This document shows positions 8,354 through 15,942 of a DNA stretch of 64,000 nt, piece after piece; positions within the stretch are counted from its first letter, which is position 1; each line of letters starts with the position of its first letter. Source of the stretch: Pseudodesulfovibrio sp. GTDB taxonomy: Bacteria > Desulfobacterota > Desulfovibrionia > Desulfovibrionales > Desulfovibrionaceae. A program made the position numbers and the translations under genes. The notes below the pieces were generated by a model. That model was not told the DNA's origin, searched no databases, and was given only the letters and a program-made list of their open reading frames with translations. Where the stretch lies: contig JADGEX010000001.1 in the NCBI GenBank assembly GCA_016744135.1, positions 2,119,029 to 2,183,028 of the forward strand, in the 5' to 3' direction.

Positions 8354-8836
8354 TTACAAGCTCTCAGCAGCTCTTTCAACCGACTCCTTGAAACCTTCAC
8401 GAGCATCCAGAATTTTCTGCGTCAGTCCGTCATCATGCAAAGCAAGAATCTGGGCAGCCAGCCATGCAGCGTTCTTGGCACCGACCTTATCCAATGCAAG
8501 TGTACCGACCGGGAAACCCGGAGGCATCTGCACAGTGGCAAGCATCGCATCCATACCACCGAACGGAGAACCGGCCAGTGGCACGCCGAGTACGGGCTTG
8601 GTGGTCTTGGCGGCAACAGCTCCTGCAAGATGTGCGGCCAGACCTGCGGCACAGATAAACACCTGCGCACCATCAGCTTCAAATTCTTCAACCAATCGTG
8701 CCGTCCGTTCCGGTGTCCGGTGTGCGGAAGACACCGTAAAAACATGATCAATCCCCAACTCTTTCAGTAAATCAGAGCAAGGACGCATCTTGTCTTCATC
8801 GGAAATTGACCCCATGAAAATTACAACCTTAGGCAT
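8354..8836 (-). CDS. purE: N5-carboxyaminoimidazole ribonucleotide mutase PurE
   Basis: A 160-aa class I PurE, which moves the carboxylate of N5-CAIR to carbon 4 to give CAIR in purine synthesis. Signatures are the N-terminal [10 protein letters not shown] phosphate loop, SAHRTPER with the catalytic histidine, and [24 protein letters not shown]. The ATG at 8836 follows a clear ribosome site (GAGGGAAG); the upstream extension to 8890 is not needed. It is 68 bp downstream of purD on the same strand and probably in one operon. A dispersed repeat starts 3 bp after the stop. Confidence 0.95.
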   Translation of the reverse strand: MPKVVIFMGSISDEDKMRPCSDLLKELGIDHVFTVSSAHRTPERTARLVEEFEADGAQVFICAAGLAAHLAGAVAAKTTKPVLGVPLAGSPFGGMDAMLATVQMPPGFPVGTLALDKVGAKNAAWLAAQILALHDDGLTQKILDAREGFKESVERAAESL

Positions 8837-8904
8837 CTCTCTTCCCTCTCGATTGTCCGTTAAAAAAAAGTGCGCCCAATTCAGGCGCACTCGTTTTCAC
8901 GTAT

Positions 8905-10182
8905 CTATTTCAAACGCTTTAAACCTTTATCAGCTATATCATTTCGATAATAACTCTTATCGAAATGAACCTTGCCCACGGCCTCATAGGCCTTTTCCCG
9001 AGCAGCGGCCAAATCATCCCCAAGCGCGGTGACACAAAGGACACGTCCGCCCGAAGTCACGATCTTATCGCTATCGACTTTGGTTCCAGCCTGGAAAACC
9101 TTGACTCCGTCCATAGCATCCGCATCCTCAAGGCCGGTAATTTCCATGCCTTTGGGGTAGGAACCGGGATAGCCTTCAGCGGCTATGACCACACCACATG
9201 CGGTCTGCGAAGTGGATGTCACTTCAATCTGATCCAGCTTGCCGTCGATGCAGGCGAACATGATCGTCAGCAAGTCGGTCTCCAAGCGCATAAGCAACGG
9301 CTGGCATTCGGGATCACCAAACCGGACATTATATTCAAGCACACTGGGGCCGTTTTCGGTGTACATCAGGCCAGCATACAACACACCTTTGAACGGCTGC
9401 CCCTTGGCGGCCAGATGGCGCAAAATAGGCTTAATGCAAAGTTCAGCGGTCTCGGCATATTTATCTTTGGGAAGGATAGGGGCAGGGGAGTAGGCTCCCA
9501 TTCCGCCAGTGTTGGGACCGGTATCACCTTCATAGGCAGCCTTGTGGTCCTGACTGGAGGGCAGCATGGCGTAGTTGGTGCCATCACAAAAACACAGGAA
9601 GGAAGCTTCTTCACCCTTGAGTGTTTCTTCGATGACCACACGGTCCCCGGCTGAGCCGAATACCTTTTTGACCATCATCTCTTCCACAGCTTCAATGGCT
9701 TCTTCTTCAGAGGTTGCCACGATCACGCCCTTACCGGCGGCCAGACCGTCAGCCTTGACCACGAGGGGTGCGCCGCGCTCCTTGATAAAAGCCACGGCAG
9801 CTTCATATTCGTCGAAGACACGAAATGCCGCAGTGGGCACGCCCGCGTCGGCCATGACATTCTTAGAAAAAGCCTTGGAACCTTCCAGATTCGCTGCAAA
9901 GGCGTTCGGGCCGAAACACGGAATGCCTTCCTGTGTAAGCGAATTTTCCAGTCCGAGTACCAACGGCATCTCGGGACCAACGACGACCAGATCAATTTCA
10001 CGATCTTTGGCCAATTTGACCAGAGCCGGAATATCGTCATCTTTAATATCTATATTTTCACCAATCTGGGCGGTGCCGCCATTACCGGGCGCGCACAGGA
10101 TGGATTCAACTTTCGGGCTCTGAGCAAGCTTCCAGCACAAGGCGTGTTCACGCCCACCGGAACCGACAATCAATATCTTCAT
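8905..10182 (-). CDS. purD: Phosphoribosylamine-glycine ligase PurD
   Basis: A 425-aa ATP-grasp enzyme that joins glycine to phosphoribosylamine in the second step of purine synthesis. The N-terminus shows GSGGREHALCWKLAQSP, and later blocks include VVKADGLAAGKGVIVA, GDTGPNTGGMGAYSPAP and RFGDPECQ, all typical of PurD. Length is normal (about 425). It precedes purE on the same strand. Upstream (10183-10495) is a non-coding stretch with a long inverted repeat, so its promoter probably lies between 10183 and 10260. Confidence 0.96.
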   Translation of the reverse strand: MKILIVGSGGREHALCWKLAQSPKVESILCAPGNGGTAQIGENIDIKDDDIPALVKLAKDREIDLVVVGPEMPLVLGLENSLTQEGIPCFGPNAFAANLEGSKAFSKNVMADAGVPTAAFRVFDEYEAAVAFIKERGAPLVVKADGLAAGKGVIVATSEEEAIEAVEEMMVKKVFGSAGDRVVIEETLKGEEASFLCFCDGTNYAMLPSSQDHKAAYEGDTGPNTGGMGAYSPAPILPKDKYAETAELCIKPILRHLAAKGQPFKGVLYAGLMYTENGPSVLEYNVRFGDPECQPLLMRLETDLLTIMFACIDGKLDQIEVTSTSQTACGVVIAAEGYPGSYPKGMEITGLEDADAMDGVKVFQAGTKVDSDKIVTSGGRVLCVTALGDDLAAAREKAYEAVGKVHFDKSYYRNDIADKGLKRLK

Positions 10183-10263
10183 GAGTAAATTCCCCCTCTA
10201 TCTGTTTTCGGGATGTACACGGTGTAAGGAAAATCGGTTTTTTTATCAAGGTTGTGATGCCTC

Positions 10264-10380
10264 CAGCGGCTGGGGGAAAGGGAGAACAAACCCTTTGGAA
10301 AGGGTTCTTTCTCTCCCTTTCCCCCAGACCCCCTATCCCTCTCTTTTCCTAAACTTTTTGGTGCCGCTTCGCGGAGAGGG
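10264..10380 (-). repeat. Inverted-repeat dispersed element, copy 1
   Basis: A perfect 16-bp inverted repeat (10270-10285 with 10312-10327) encloses a second one (ACCCTTT with AAAGGGT). Outside it, read on the minus strand, are the CG-rich hairpin CCGCGAAGCGG and the block AAAAAGTTTAGGAAAAGAG. The same order of parts recurs near 19746, 29076 and 59461. Confidence 0.6.
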
Positions 10381-10436
10381 GCATCAAAATACAATGTTTT
10401 GTGGGTATATAAAAATGAATCATTTGTAGAAACCAT

Positions 10437-10471
10437 AAAAAAACCCGATCTGGTATTTTTACCAGACCGGG
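10437..10471 (-). terminator. Intrinsic terminator of rubrerythrin gene
   Basis: Minus strand: CCCGGUCUGGUA, short A-rich loop, UACCAGAUCGGG (one G-U pair), then a run of seven U. It lies 25 bp after the rubrerythrin stop. Confidence 0.9.
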
Positions 10472-10495
10472 AGATGGGGTCAGCGAGGGTCGAAT

Positions 10496-10993
10496 TTAGT
10501 CGACTTTGGCGTATGCCTTGGGGGCTGCACCACAAATAGGACATTTTTCAGTGGGCTCACCGTCCTGCGTATGACCACAGACGGAGCAGATGTAAAAGTC
10601 AGCTTCGGCAAAAGTATCAGTATCGGCTTCAAGAGCCTGTGTGTACAGCTCGGCGTGAATTTTCTCAGCCTCGTTGGCGAATCCGAAATAACGCAAGATA
10701 GCATTTTCGCCTTCGGCTTTGGCGTCTTCCATCATCTCGGGATACATGGATTTGAACTCAAAAGTTTCGCCCTCGATGGCGGCTTTGAGATTATCCTCGG
10801 TAGAGCCAATACCTTTCATAAGACGAAGGTGCGCATGGGCATGAATGGTCTCGGCGGCTGCAGCTGCACGAAAGAGCTTGGCAACACCGGGCTTGCCATC
10901 TTTTTCAGCCTTTTCGGCAAATGCCAAATACTTACGGTTGGCCTGAGATTCACCTGCAAACGCTTCCTTCAAATTTTCCAAAGTCTTACTCAT
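10496..10993 (-). CDS. rbr: Rubrerythrin
   Basis: A 165-aa non-haem iron protein that reduces hydrogen peroxide in anaerobes. The N-terminal four-helix domain has ExxH-type diiron ligands (ETIHAHAH near residue 50, FEFKSMYPEMMEDAKAEGE, ANEAEKIHAELY). The C-terminus is a rubredoxin-like knuckle pair, CSVCGH and CPICGAAP, binding one Fe(Cys)4. The ATG at 10993 has a perfect AGGAG upstream, 5-7 bp spacing, better than the codon at 11011. Monocistronic, with its own terminator. Its upstream region contains a copy of the structured repeat and may carry a peroxide- or iron-responsive promoter; no operator is evident. Confidence 0.95.
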   Translation of the reverse strand: MSKTLENLKEAFAGESQANRKYLAFAEKAEKDGKPGVAKLFRAAAAAETIHAHAHLRLMKGIGSTEDNLKAAIEGETFEFKSMYPEMMEDAKAEGENAILRYFGFANEAEKIHAELYTQALEADTDTFAEADFYICSVCGHTQDGEPTEKCPICGAAPKAYAKVD

Positions 10994-11185
10994 TGTATTC
11001 TCCTGTCTCAATTTGGTTGCAGCAACCCGACACAGGTGCTGTGAATGTTCATTTGTTGAAAATTAGTAATGATTCTCAAATAGAAAATCAAGAACTATTT
11101 ACCACTGAATACAACACAGTGTTCCATTTTGACAATTCACAAAATGCTGACTCTTCAAAAAAATCTCCGACAACCACAGATGTGA

Positions 11186-11306
11186 GGCTTGCGAGAGGGG
11201 TGTAGCTGCTAGGCGAAAGGGTTTGAGTTTCCCACAGCCGTAGCCTAGCTACGGTGAGGACAGACTCAATTCTTTCAACGACGCAGATGCGCCGCTATCG
11301 CAAGCC
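11186..11306 (+). repeat. Structured dispersed repeat, copy 2 (best preserved)
   Basis: The outer stem is perfect here (GGCTTGCGA with TCGCAAGCC). The middle stem is GAAAGGGTTTGAGT with ACTCAATTCTTTC, using two G-U pairs and the shared bulged T. The apical hairpin is CCGTAGC-CTA-GCTACGG. It lies between the terminator of the small membrane protein gene and the rubrerythrin promoter region. Confidence 0.87.
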
Positions 11307-11320
11307 GAGTAACGAAGCAA

Positions 11321-11378
11321 ACAAAAAAAGAACCGCCTTTGTCTGGGAGGAAAGGATGAATATCCCAGACAAAGGCGG
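11321..11378 (-). terminator. Intrinsic terminator of the 54-aa protein gene
   Basis: A perfect 16-bp inverted repeat (11333-11348 with 11363-11378) is followed, in minus-strand direction, by a T-rich run including seven T in a row. It lies 43 bp after the small gene's stop, which supports that gene being transcribed. Confidence 0.88.
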
Positions 11379-11420
11379 CTCAAACCCGCGTGTTAGTGGG
11401 GAGCATTCGCTCCCGGGAAA

Positions 11421-11585
11421 TTAAACGCCCCTGGTAAACAGAGTCAGGGCAAATGCAGCCATGGCAGCAACTCCAGACAAGATCAAAGGACGGCGGGTGT
11501 TCTTACGAACAATGCGAAGCGGCGCGTTCTGCGAGCCGTTCTGCAAGGCCATCATGGCGAGTCGAGTATCGTTTTCCATGCTCAT
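11421..11585 (-). CDS. Small single-pass membrane protein (54 aa)
   Basis: An untracked short gene. Translation gives MSMENDTRLAMMALQNGSQN at the N-terminus, a basic stretch (RIVRKNTRRP) and one hydrophobic helix (about 34-50, LILSGVAAMAAFALTLF), ending RGV. The positive charges before the helix predict a cytoplasmic N-terminus. A very good ribosome site (AAAAGGAG, 7 bp before ATG) and a strong terminator downstream support it as a real transcription unit. No known family is recognised. It is divergent from the LysR gene at 11763, which could regulate it. Confidence 0.6.
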   Translation of the reverse strand: MSMENDTRLAMMALQNGSQNAPLRIVRKNTRRPLILSGVAAMAAFALTLFTRGV

Positions 11586-11762
11586 AATTTTGCTCCTTTT
11601 CGGGTGCCGTCACCCAAACGCTTTTCCATATCTGCACATCTACGAAACAGCGTGTAATCAATCCAATTGTTTTGTTTGATTAACTCCTTCGGTTTTTCTG
11701 ATGACAAAACCAATCTTAATCGGTATCGATAATTGACTCCATAAAAGAAGGTGATCAACGAT

Positions 11763-12644
11763 ATGGAACTCTATCAGCTCAAGACATTCGTGGTGGTGGC
11801 CGAAGAGGAGCACCTGACCCGTGCGTCAGTACGATTGCATACGAGCCAACCCACGGTCAGTGCACATATCAAAGCGTTGGAAGAAGAACTTGAAACACGG
11901 CTGTTTATCCGCACGCCCAAGGGTATGCGGCTGACAGAGGCGGGTGAACGACTTCGAAATAAGGCGAAGGAAGTTCTTCAGGCAGCAAGGGAATTGACGC
12001 TTGAGGCGCGAAACATGGGCGATGAACTGGTGGGTGATTTATCCATTGGACTGAACACGGACGCCGAATATCTGCGCATCGTGCCACTGCTCAATTCTCT
12101 CGGTGAAGAGCACCCCAAAATCACCATGCAAATCCAACAACGGGCGAGTACATCGGTACAGGACGCCATTCTGAACGGTGTATTGGACTGCGGCTTCATC
12201 TTCGGCGAACCTCGTCATCTGGACATTCATTCCGTTAAACTGAAAGATACACAATTCTTCGTCGCCGTACCGGACATCTGGAAAGACCGTATTCCCGGTG
12301 GGCTTGAAGCTCTTGCCGATCTTCCGTGGATCATGGACCCCAGCGATAACCCGTTACAAAAACTGACTGACCCGTTTTTTCGGGCCAGAAACATCAAGTT
12401 ACCCATTCAATTAGAAGTGGACGGCGACGAGGTTATTCGTGTGCTGGTGGCTGCTGGCAAGGGGGTTTCATTCCTGCGAAAAAACGAAGTCGAAGCAGCC
12501 AACCGCATCGGCCAGACCGTCCACTCCATACCCTTTGATGAACTCTTTATTGATGTCCGTTTCGTTTGGTTGAAACGACGGGATCAGGACCCGGTCATGC
12601 AGGCCGTCATCGATCATGTAAAAAAATCCTGGGACATCAAATAG
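11763..12644 (+). CDS. LysR-family transcriptional regulator
   Basis: A 293-aa regulator. Residues 1-60 are the LysR winged HTH (MELYQLKTFVVVAEEEHLTRAS, TSQPTVSAHIKALEEEL), followed by the linker helix and a two-lobed effector domain (about 90-290). The ATG at 11763 gives the canonical LysR N-terminus and has AGAAGG upstream; a GTG at 11751 is possible. It is divergent from the 54-aa membrane protein gene, the arrangement usual for LysR targets. It runs tail-to-tail into a paralogue at 12650-13531, with only 5 bp between stop codons. Effector unknown. Confidence 0.9.
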   Translation: MELYQLKTFVVVAEEEHLTRASVRLHTSQPTVSAHIKALEEELETRLFIRTPKGMRLTEAGERLRNKAKEVLQAARELTLEARNMGDELVGDLSIGLNTDAEYLRIVPLLNSLGEEHPKITMQIQQRASTSVQDAILNGVLDCGFIFGEPRHLDIHSVKLKDTQFFVAVPDIWKDRIPGGLEALADLPWIMDPSDNPLQKLTDPFFRARNIKLPIQLEVDGDEVIRVLVAAGKGVSFLRKNEVEAANRIGQTVHSIPFDELFIDVRFVWLKRRDQDPVMQAVIDHVKKSWDIK

Positions 12645-12649
12645 GGCGG

Positions 12650-13531
12650 TTATACACCCCATTCCTTACGGACTATATCAATAAGGATAGACATGGACGG
12701 ATCGTCTGCCTGATTCTTACGATACACAAAATTCATCTCCAACGAATGACGCCCCAATAACGGGCATTCCGCACCTTGATTCGACGCCAGCAAACAATCT
12801 GCCTCGTCGTCACGCATTACACCAAGCGCCTTGCCTTCGACGACAAGTGGTCGCATGACTTCTTCCGAATTCACGCTGATAATCTGAGCCGGAACAATCC
12901 CATACTCATTAAACAACTTTACCTGCAATTCCTGAAGCGGACTGTTGCTGGTAGCCACCACCCAAGTATATGCAGAAAGCTCTTCGGGACCGGCCTTGGC
13001 CAAATCCTTTTTCATATGCGCGGCTCCCATGACACAATAAAAAGGATCAGCTAACTTAATAGTGTCAAGATCGCCGTAAGGGTTACCGGAAAAAATGAAT
13101 CCGGCGTCCATATTTCTGGCCCGAATTTCACTGAGAATCACCCCGGAAGGAGATTGGGCAAGCTTCAAGTTAAGACGTGGAAACCGTTCTGCAATCTGAT
13201 TGAGCAGACCACTGACCTTGAGATACTTGGGATCAGCACACAATCCGAGGGCCATCTGTCCGGTGACGGCACCGCCCAGAGTCACAGCCCGGGCTTCAAG
13301 CGTATTGGCTGCGGCAAGGACTTCGATAGCATCATGTACCAATTCAGACCCTGCATGGGTCAACTCCACACCACGCGCCACGCGGTCAAATAATCGAACA
13401 CCAAGTTCCTCTTCAAGGGCCTTGATATGTGCGCTGACCGCTGGCTGTGAAGCATGGACTCGCTTACCCGCACGGGTGAAATTTCCCTCTTCGGCCACAG
13501 CCACGAAAGTTCTAAGTTGATAGAGTTCCAT
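12650..13531 (-). CDS. LysR-family transcriptional regulator (paralogue)
   Basis: A 293-aa regulator with the same opening as its convergent neighbour (MELYQLRTFVAVAEEGNFTRAG, ASQPAVSAHIKALEEELGVRLF) and a similar effector domain, including AGFIFSG where the neighbour has CGFIFGE. Equal length and shared motifs suggest an old duplication. The ATG at 13531 follows GGAGGAAT and is preferred over 13591. It is divergent from the 52-aa membrane protein frame at 13680, so each LysR of the pair has a small membrane protein gene beyond its 5' end. Target and effector are unknown. Confidence 0.9.
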   Translation of the reverse strand: MELYQLRTFVAVAEEGNFTRAGKRVHASQPAVSAHIKALEEELGVRLFDRVARGVELTHAGSELVHDAIEVLAAANTLEARAVTLGGAVTGQMALGLCADPKYLKVSGLLNQIAERFPRLNLKLAQSPSGVILSEIRARNMDAGFIFSGNPYGDLDTIKLADPFYCVMGAAHMKKDLAKAGPEELSAYTWVVATSNSPLQELQVKLFNEYGIVPAQIISVNSEEVMRPLVVEGKALGVMRDDEADCLLASNQGAECPLLGRHSLEMNFVYRKNQADDPSMSILIDIVRKEWGV

Positions 13532-13679
13532 TACGCCTTGATTCCTCCGACGACTCATCGAGCCATCAGCTTTACTTATAGGTGGTCTCATGCATTGTTA
13601 TTGGACCAATCGGCTGTCCTTTCCATATGAGTGATTTCAAGGACTTTATCAAATTTGAGGGCAGACCGAGGAGAATTCC

Positions 13680-13838
13680 ATGTTGCGTGAAGAAAAGACC
13701 AACGGTTTTGTTTACCTGTTCACACCAGAAGATTGCGATACTTTCTATCGCATGCCCAGAATGCTTAAAATTACCAAGGCATTCCTCTGGGTCGGTGTTG
13801 CCTTTCTCATGAGCGTGGGTGTGAGTCAACTGGTCTGA
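13680..13838 (+). CDS. Small membrane protein (52 aa), tentative
   Basis: An untracked short frame with an excellent ribosome site (GAGGAGAATTCC before ATG). The product begins MLREEKTNGFVYLFTPEDCD, then a basic segment (YRMPRMLKITK) and a C-terminal hydrophobic helix (about 34-52, AFLWVGVAFLMSVGVSQLV), resembling a tail-anchored peptide. Its stop directly abuts the convergent GGDEF gene stop. An overlapping frame (ATG at 13627) encodes a Cys-rich peptide with no such features, so I favour the 52-aa reading. No family is recognised. Confidence 0.5.
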   Translation: MLREEKTNGFVYLFTPEDCDTFYRMPRMLKITKAFLWVGVAFLMSVGVSQLV

Positions 13839-15107
13839 TCATCCAAATATAATTTTGTCGCGACCGGTATCCTTGGCTTTGTATAAAGCCTGGTCCGCTC
13901 GCTTCACTAATTCATCGCCTGTCTCTCCGGGTGTGTGCATAACAACGCCGAAGCTGGCTGTAATCCTTCTTGGAACGCCAGTAAAAGCAGAATGCTTGAC
14001 TGCCAAGCGCAGTCTCTCCGCCACCTTGATAGCGCGCTTCTCCCCAGTGCCGGGAGACAGGACGATGAATTCTTCTCCGCCCCAGCGGGCCAAAACATCC
14101 CCGTCCCGAACCTGATCTCGAACCAACTGAGCCATTTCACGCAGCACTGCGTCGCCTACGTCATGACCATAAGTGTCATTGACAGATTTAAAGTGGTCAA
14201 TATCGAACATGATCAGCCCGAAAGCCGTATCAGTCCCTCTCAAACGGCTAAGTTTTTCCATCAGGCTGCGCCGATTAAATGCCTTGGTCAGTGGATCGGT
14301 TGACGCTTCCCCTTGAAAATGAACCCGTTCGTCTTCCAGATCACTCACATCCTGAAACGAAAAAAGCCGCATATCCGTGCCCGGAAACTGGTTGAAGGTC
14401 ACGCTGAAAACCCTTGGCCGTGAACCGGGATTTCGTGGGTTCTCTATGTGCAGCACATGATCGCGATCAACAGGGTCATTGACCATTGATTCGATCCACT
14501 TATGCGGATGCCCGTCGTATATTTCATTATTCTGTTGTAGAATGAAATCTTCCAACCCCATATCCAAAGCACACGCACTTTCTGCTGTATCCAGACCGAG
14601 AAAAATACGTAAGGGCTGGTTCATATATGTCACATCAACCCCATCCACCAGCACGGCTGGACCGGGGAAAAAATCAAGTAATCGGTACAGGGAATAATCA
14701 GCATGAGCCATGCGTCGGGTCATGGAAATATCCCGCGCGCACTGCATGACCGCTTCACGAAGTTGCGAGCCATCCACAGGAAGCCTGAAAAACTTGTCAA
14801 CGCCCAGTTCCACGGCCTGCACCAGCCCATATGGAGCATACGAACCAAAAGTGACGATCACCTTGAGACTGGGCATGGCTTCGCGGGCCTCTTGCAAAAG
14901 AAGCAACCCGTCCAGTTGTTCAATATTCAAATCCATGATCAGGATTTCCGGCTTGAGATCATGAAATAGCCGCAATCCTTCACGTCCATTCACAGCCCCA
15001 TGGACATACGCGTTCCCGCCTTCCAGCAAATCCACCATGCGTTTGCGCTCCAAAGTATCACCTTGGACCACAAGAATATTCAAGAGAATCTTCCCGTTCA
15101 ACTGCAT
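13839..15107 (-). CDS. Receiver-PAS-like-GGDEF diguanylate cyclase
   Basis: A 422-aa signalling protein. Residues about 8-125 form a response-regulator receiver with the phospho-acceptor aspartate in LIMDLNIEQLDG. Residues about 140-260 look like a degenerate PAS sensor. The C-terminal GGDEF domain (about 265-422) has the active motif RWGGEEF and, five residues before it, an RxxD inhibitory site (RDGD), so it should synthesise cyclic di-GMP under product control. The ATG at 15107 lies 12 bp after the fabI stop with AGGGG upstream; longer starts would lie inside fabI. It is thus probably cotranscribed with fabI. No partner histidine kinase is nearby. Confidence 0.9.
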   Translation of the reverse strand: MQLNGKILLNILVVQGDTLERKRMVDLLEGGNAYVHGAVNGREGLRLFHDLKPEILIMDLNIEQLDGLLLLQEAREAMPSLKVIVTFGSYAPYGLVQAVELGVDKFFRLPVDGSQLREAVMQCARDISMTRRMAHADYSLYRLLDFFPGPAVLVDGVDVTYMNQPLRIFLGLDTAESACALDMGLEDFILQQNNEIYDGHPHKWIESMVNDPVDRDHVLHIENPRNPGSRPRVFSVTFNQFPGTDMRLFSFQDVSDLEDERVHFQGEASTDPLTKAFNRRSLMEKLSRLRGTDTAFGLIMFDIDHFKSVNDTYGHDVGDAVLREMAQLVRDQVRDGDVLARWGGEEFIVLSPGTGEKRAIKVAERLRLAVKHSAFTGVPRRITASFGVVMHTPGETGDELVKRADQALYKAKDTGRDKIIFG

Positions 15108-15118
15108 GGCGTTCGCCC

Positions 15119-15883
15119 CTACACACCCATGATATTGTAACCGGAATCCACGAAGACTATATCGCCGGTGGTACCGGAGGAAAGATCTGATGCGAGATAC
15201 AAGGCACATTTGCCCACGTCATCAATGGTAATATTACGGTGCAGAGGAGCTTTTTCCTCAATACGACCAAGAATAGACTTAAATCCAGATATACCCGAAG
15301 CGGCCATGGTTTTGACCGGCCCTGCGGAAATGGCGTTGATACGTACCCCGGCTTCACCCAAATCCACGGACAAATAACGCACACATGCCTCAAGAGCGGC
15401 TTTGGCCACGCCCATGGCGTTGTAGTTGGCAACCACCTTGCCCGCACCGTAATAGCTGAGTGTCAGGACGGAACCACCCTTGTTGAGCAATTTTTCATAC
15501 GCACGACACAGGGCAACCAATGAAAAGGAAGAAACATCCAGAGCTACTTTGTATCCTTCGCGGCTGGTGTCGATAAACCGCCCCTTGAGGTCTTCACGAT
15601 TGGCGTAAGCGATGGAATGAACCAGAATATCCACGTCGCCCCATTGCTCTTGTACGAGCCGTGCGCCGTCCGCAATCTCTCCGTCCGATGTCACATCACA
15701 CTTGAACATGAACTCGCCACCAAGCTCATCACAGATAGGTTCCAGCCTGCGCTTGATCGGATCTGCCGCATAACTGAAGGCAATACGTGCCCCATGTTCC
15801 TTAAACTGCTTGGCGATGCCGTAGGCGATGGAGCGATCGTTAACAACACCGAAAATAAGGGCTTTCTTTCCTTCCAGAAGCAT
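15119..15883 (-). CDS. fabI: Enoyl-[acyl-carrier-protein] reductase (NADH) FabI
   Basis: A 254-aa short-chain dehydrogenase-type reductase that performs the last reduction in each round of fatty-acid elongation. The N-terminal cofactor loop is GVVNDRSIAYGIAKQ, and the FabI catalytic pair Tyr-x6-Lys is Y154/K161 within YNAMGVAKAAL. ISAGPVKTMAASGI and the C-terminal GDIVFVDSGYNIMGV are family signatures. Length is standard (about 255-260). It is followed by the GGDEF gene after 11 bp and preceded by the glycosyltransferase operon end after 59 bp. Confidence 0.95.
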   Translation of the reverse strand: MLLEGKKALIFGVVNDRSIAYGIAKQFKEHGARIAFSYAADPIKRRLEPICDELGGEFMFKCDVTSDGEIADGARLVQEQWGDVDILVHSIAYANREDLKGRFIDTSREGYKVALDVSSFSLVALCRAYEKLLNKGGSVLTLSYYGAGKVVANYNAMGVAKAALEACVRYLSVDLGEAGVRINAISAGPVKTMAASGISGFKSILGRIEEKAPLHRNITIDDVGKCALYLASDLSSGTTGDIVFVDSGYNIMGV

Positions 15884-15942
15884 ACGTTCTCCTTTTGCTG
15901 GCTCGCAGTGTACCTGCGTTGCGCCAGCATGGCGATAGAAAC

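Larger units (their letters stand above)
10183..10495. other. Intergenic region purD / rubrerythrin
   Basis: A 313-bp gap. It contains the second dispersed element (10264-10380) and the rubrerythrin terminator (10437-10471). An open frame across it on the minus strand is explained by the repeat and is not a gene. Confidence 0.7.
10994..11420. other. Intergenic region with structured repeat and terminator
   Basis: A 427-bp gap between rubrerythrin and the small membrane protein gene. It holds an AT-rich 190-bp leader next to rubrerythrin, the structured repeat (11186-11306) and a terminator (11321-11378). No gene is seen. Confidence 0.65.

Noticed and set aside
10179-10544. 121-aa minus-strand open frame upstream of purD
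   Set aside because: It runs through the inverted-repeat element and the rubrerythrin terminator, is low-complexity and has no ribosome site.
13582-13812. 76-aa plus-strand Cys-rich frame overlapping the 52-aa membrane protein
   Set aside because: Weaker ribosome site and no recognisable domain; kept only as an alternative reading.
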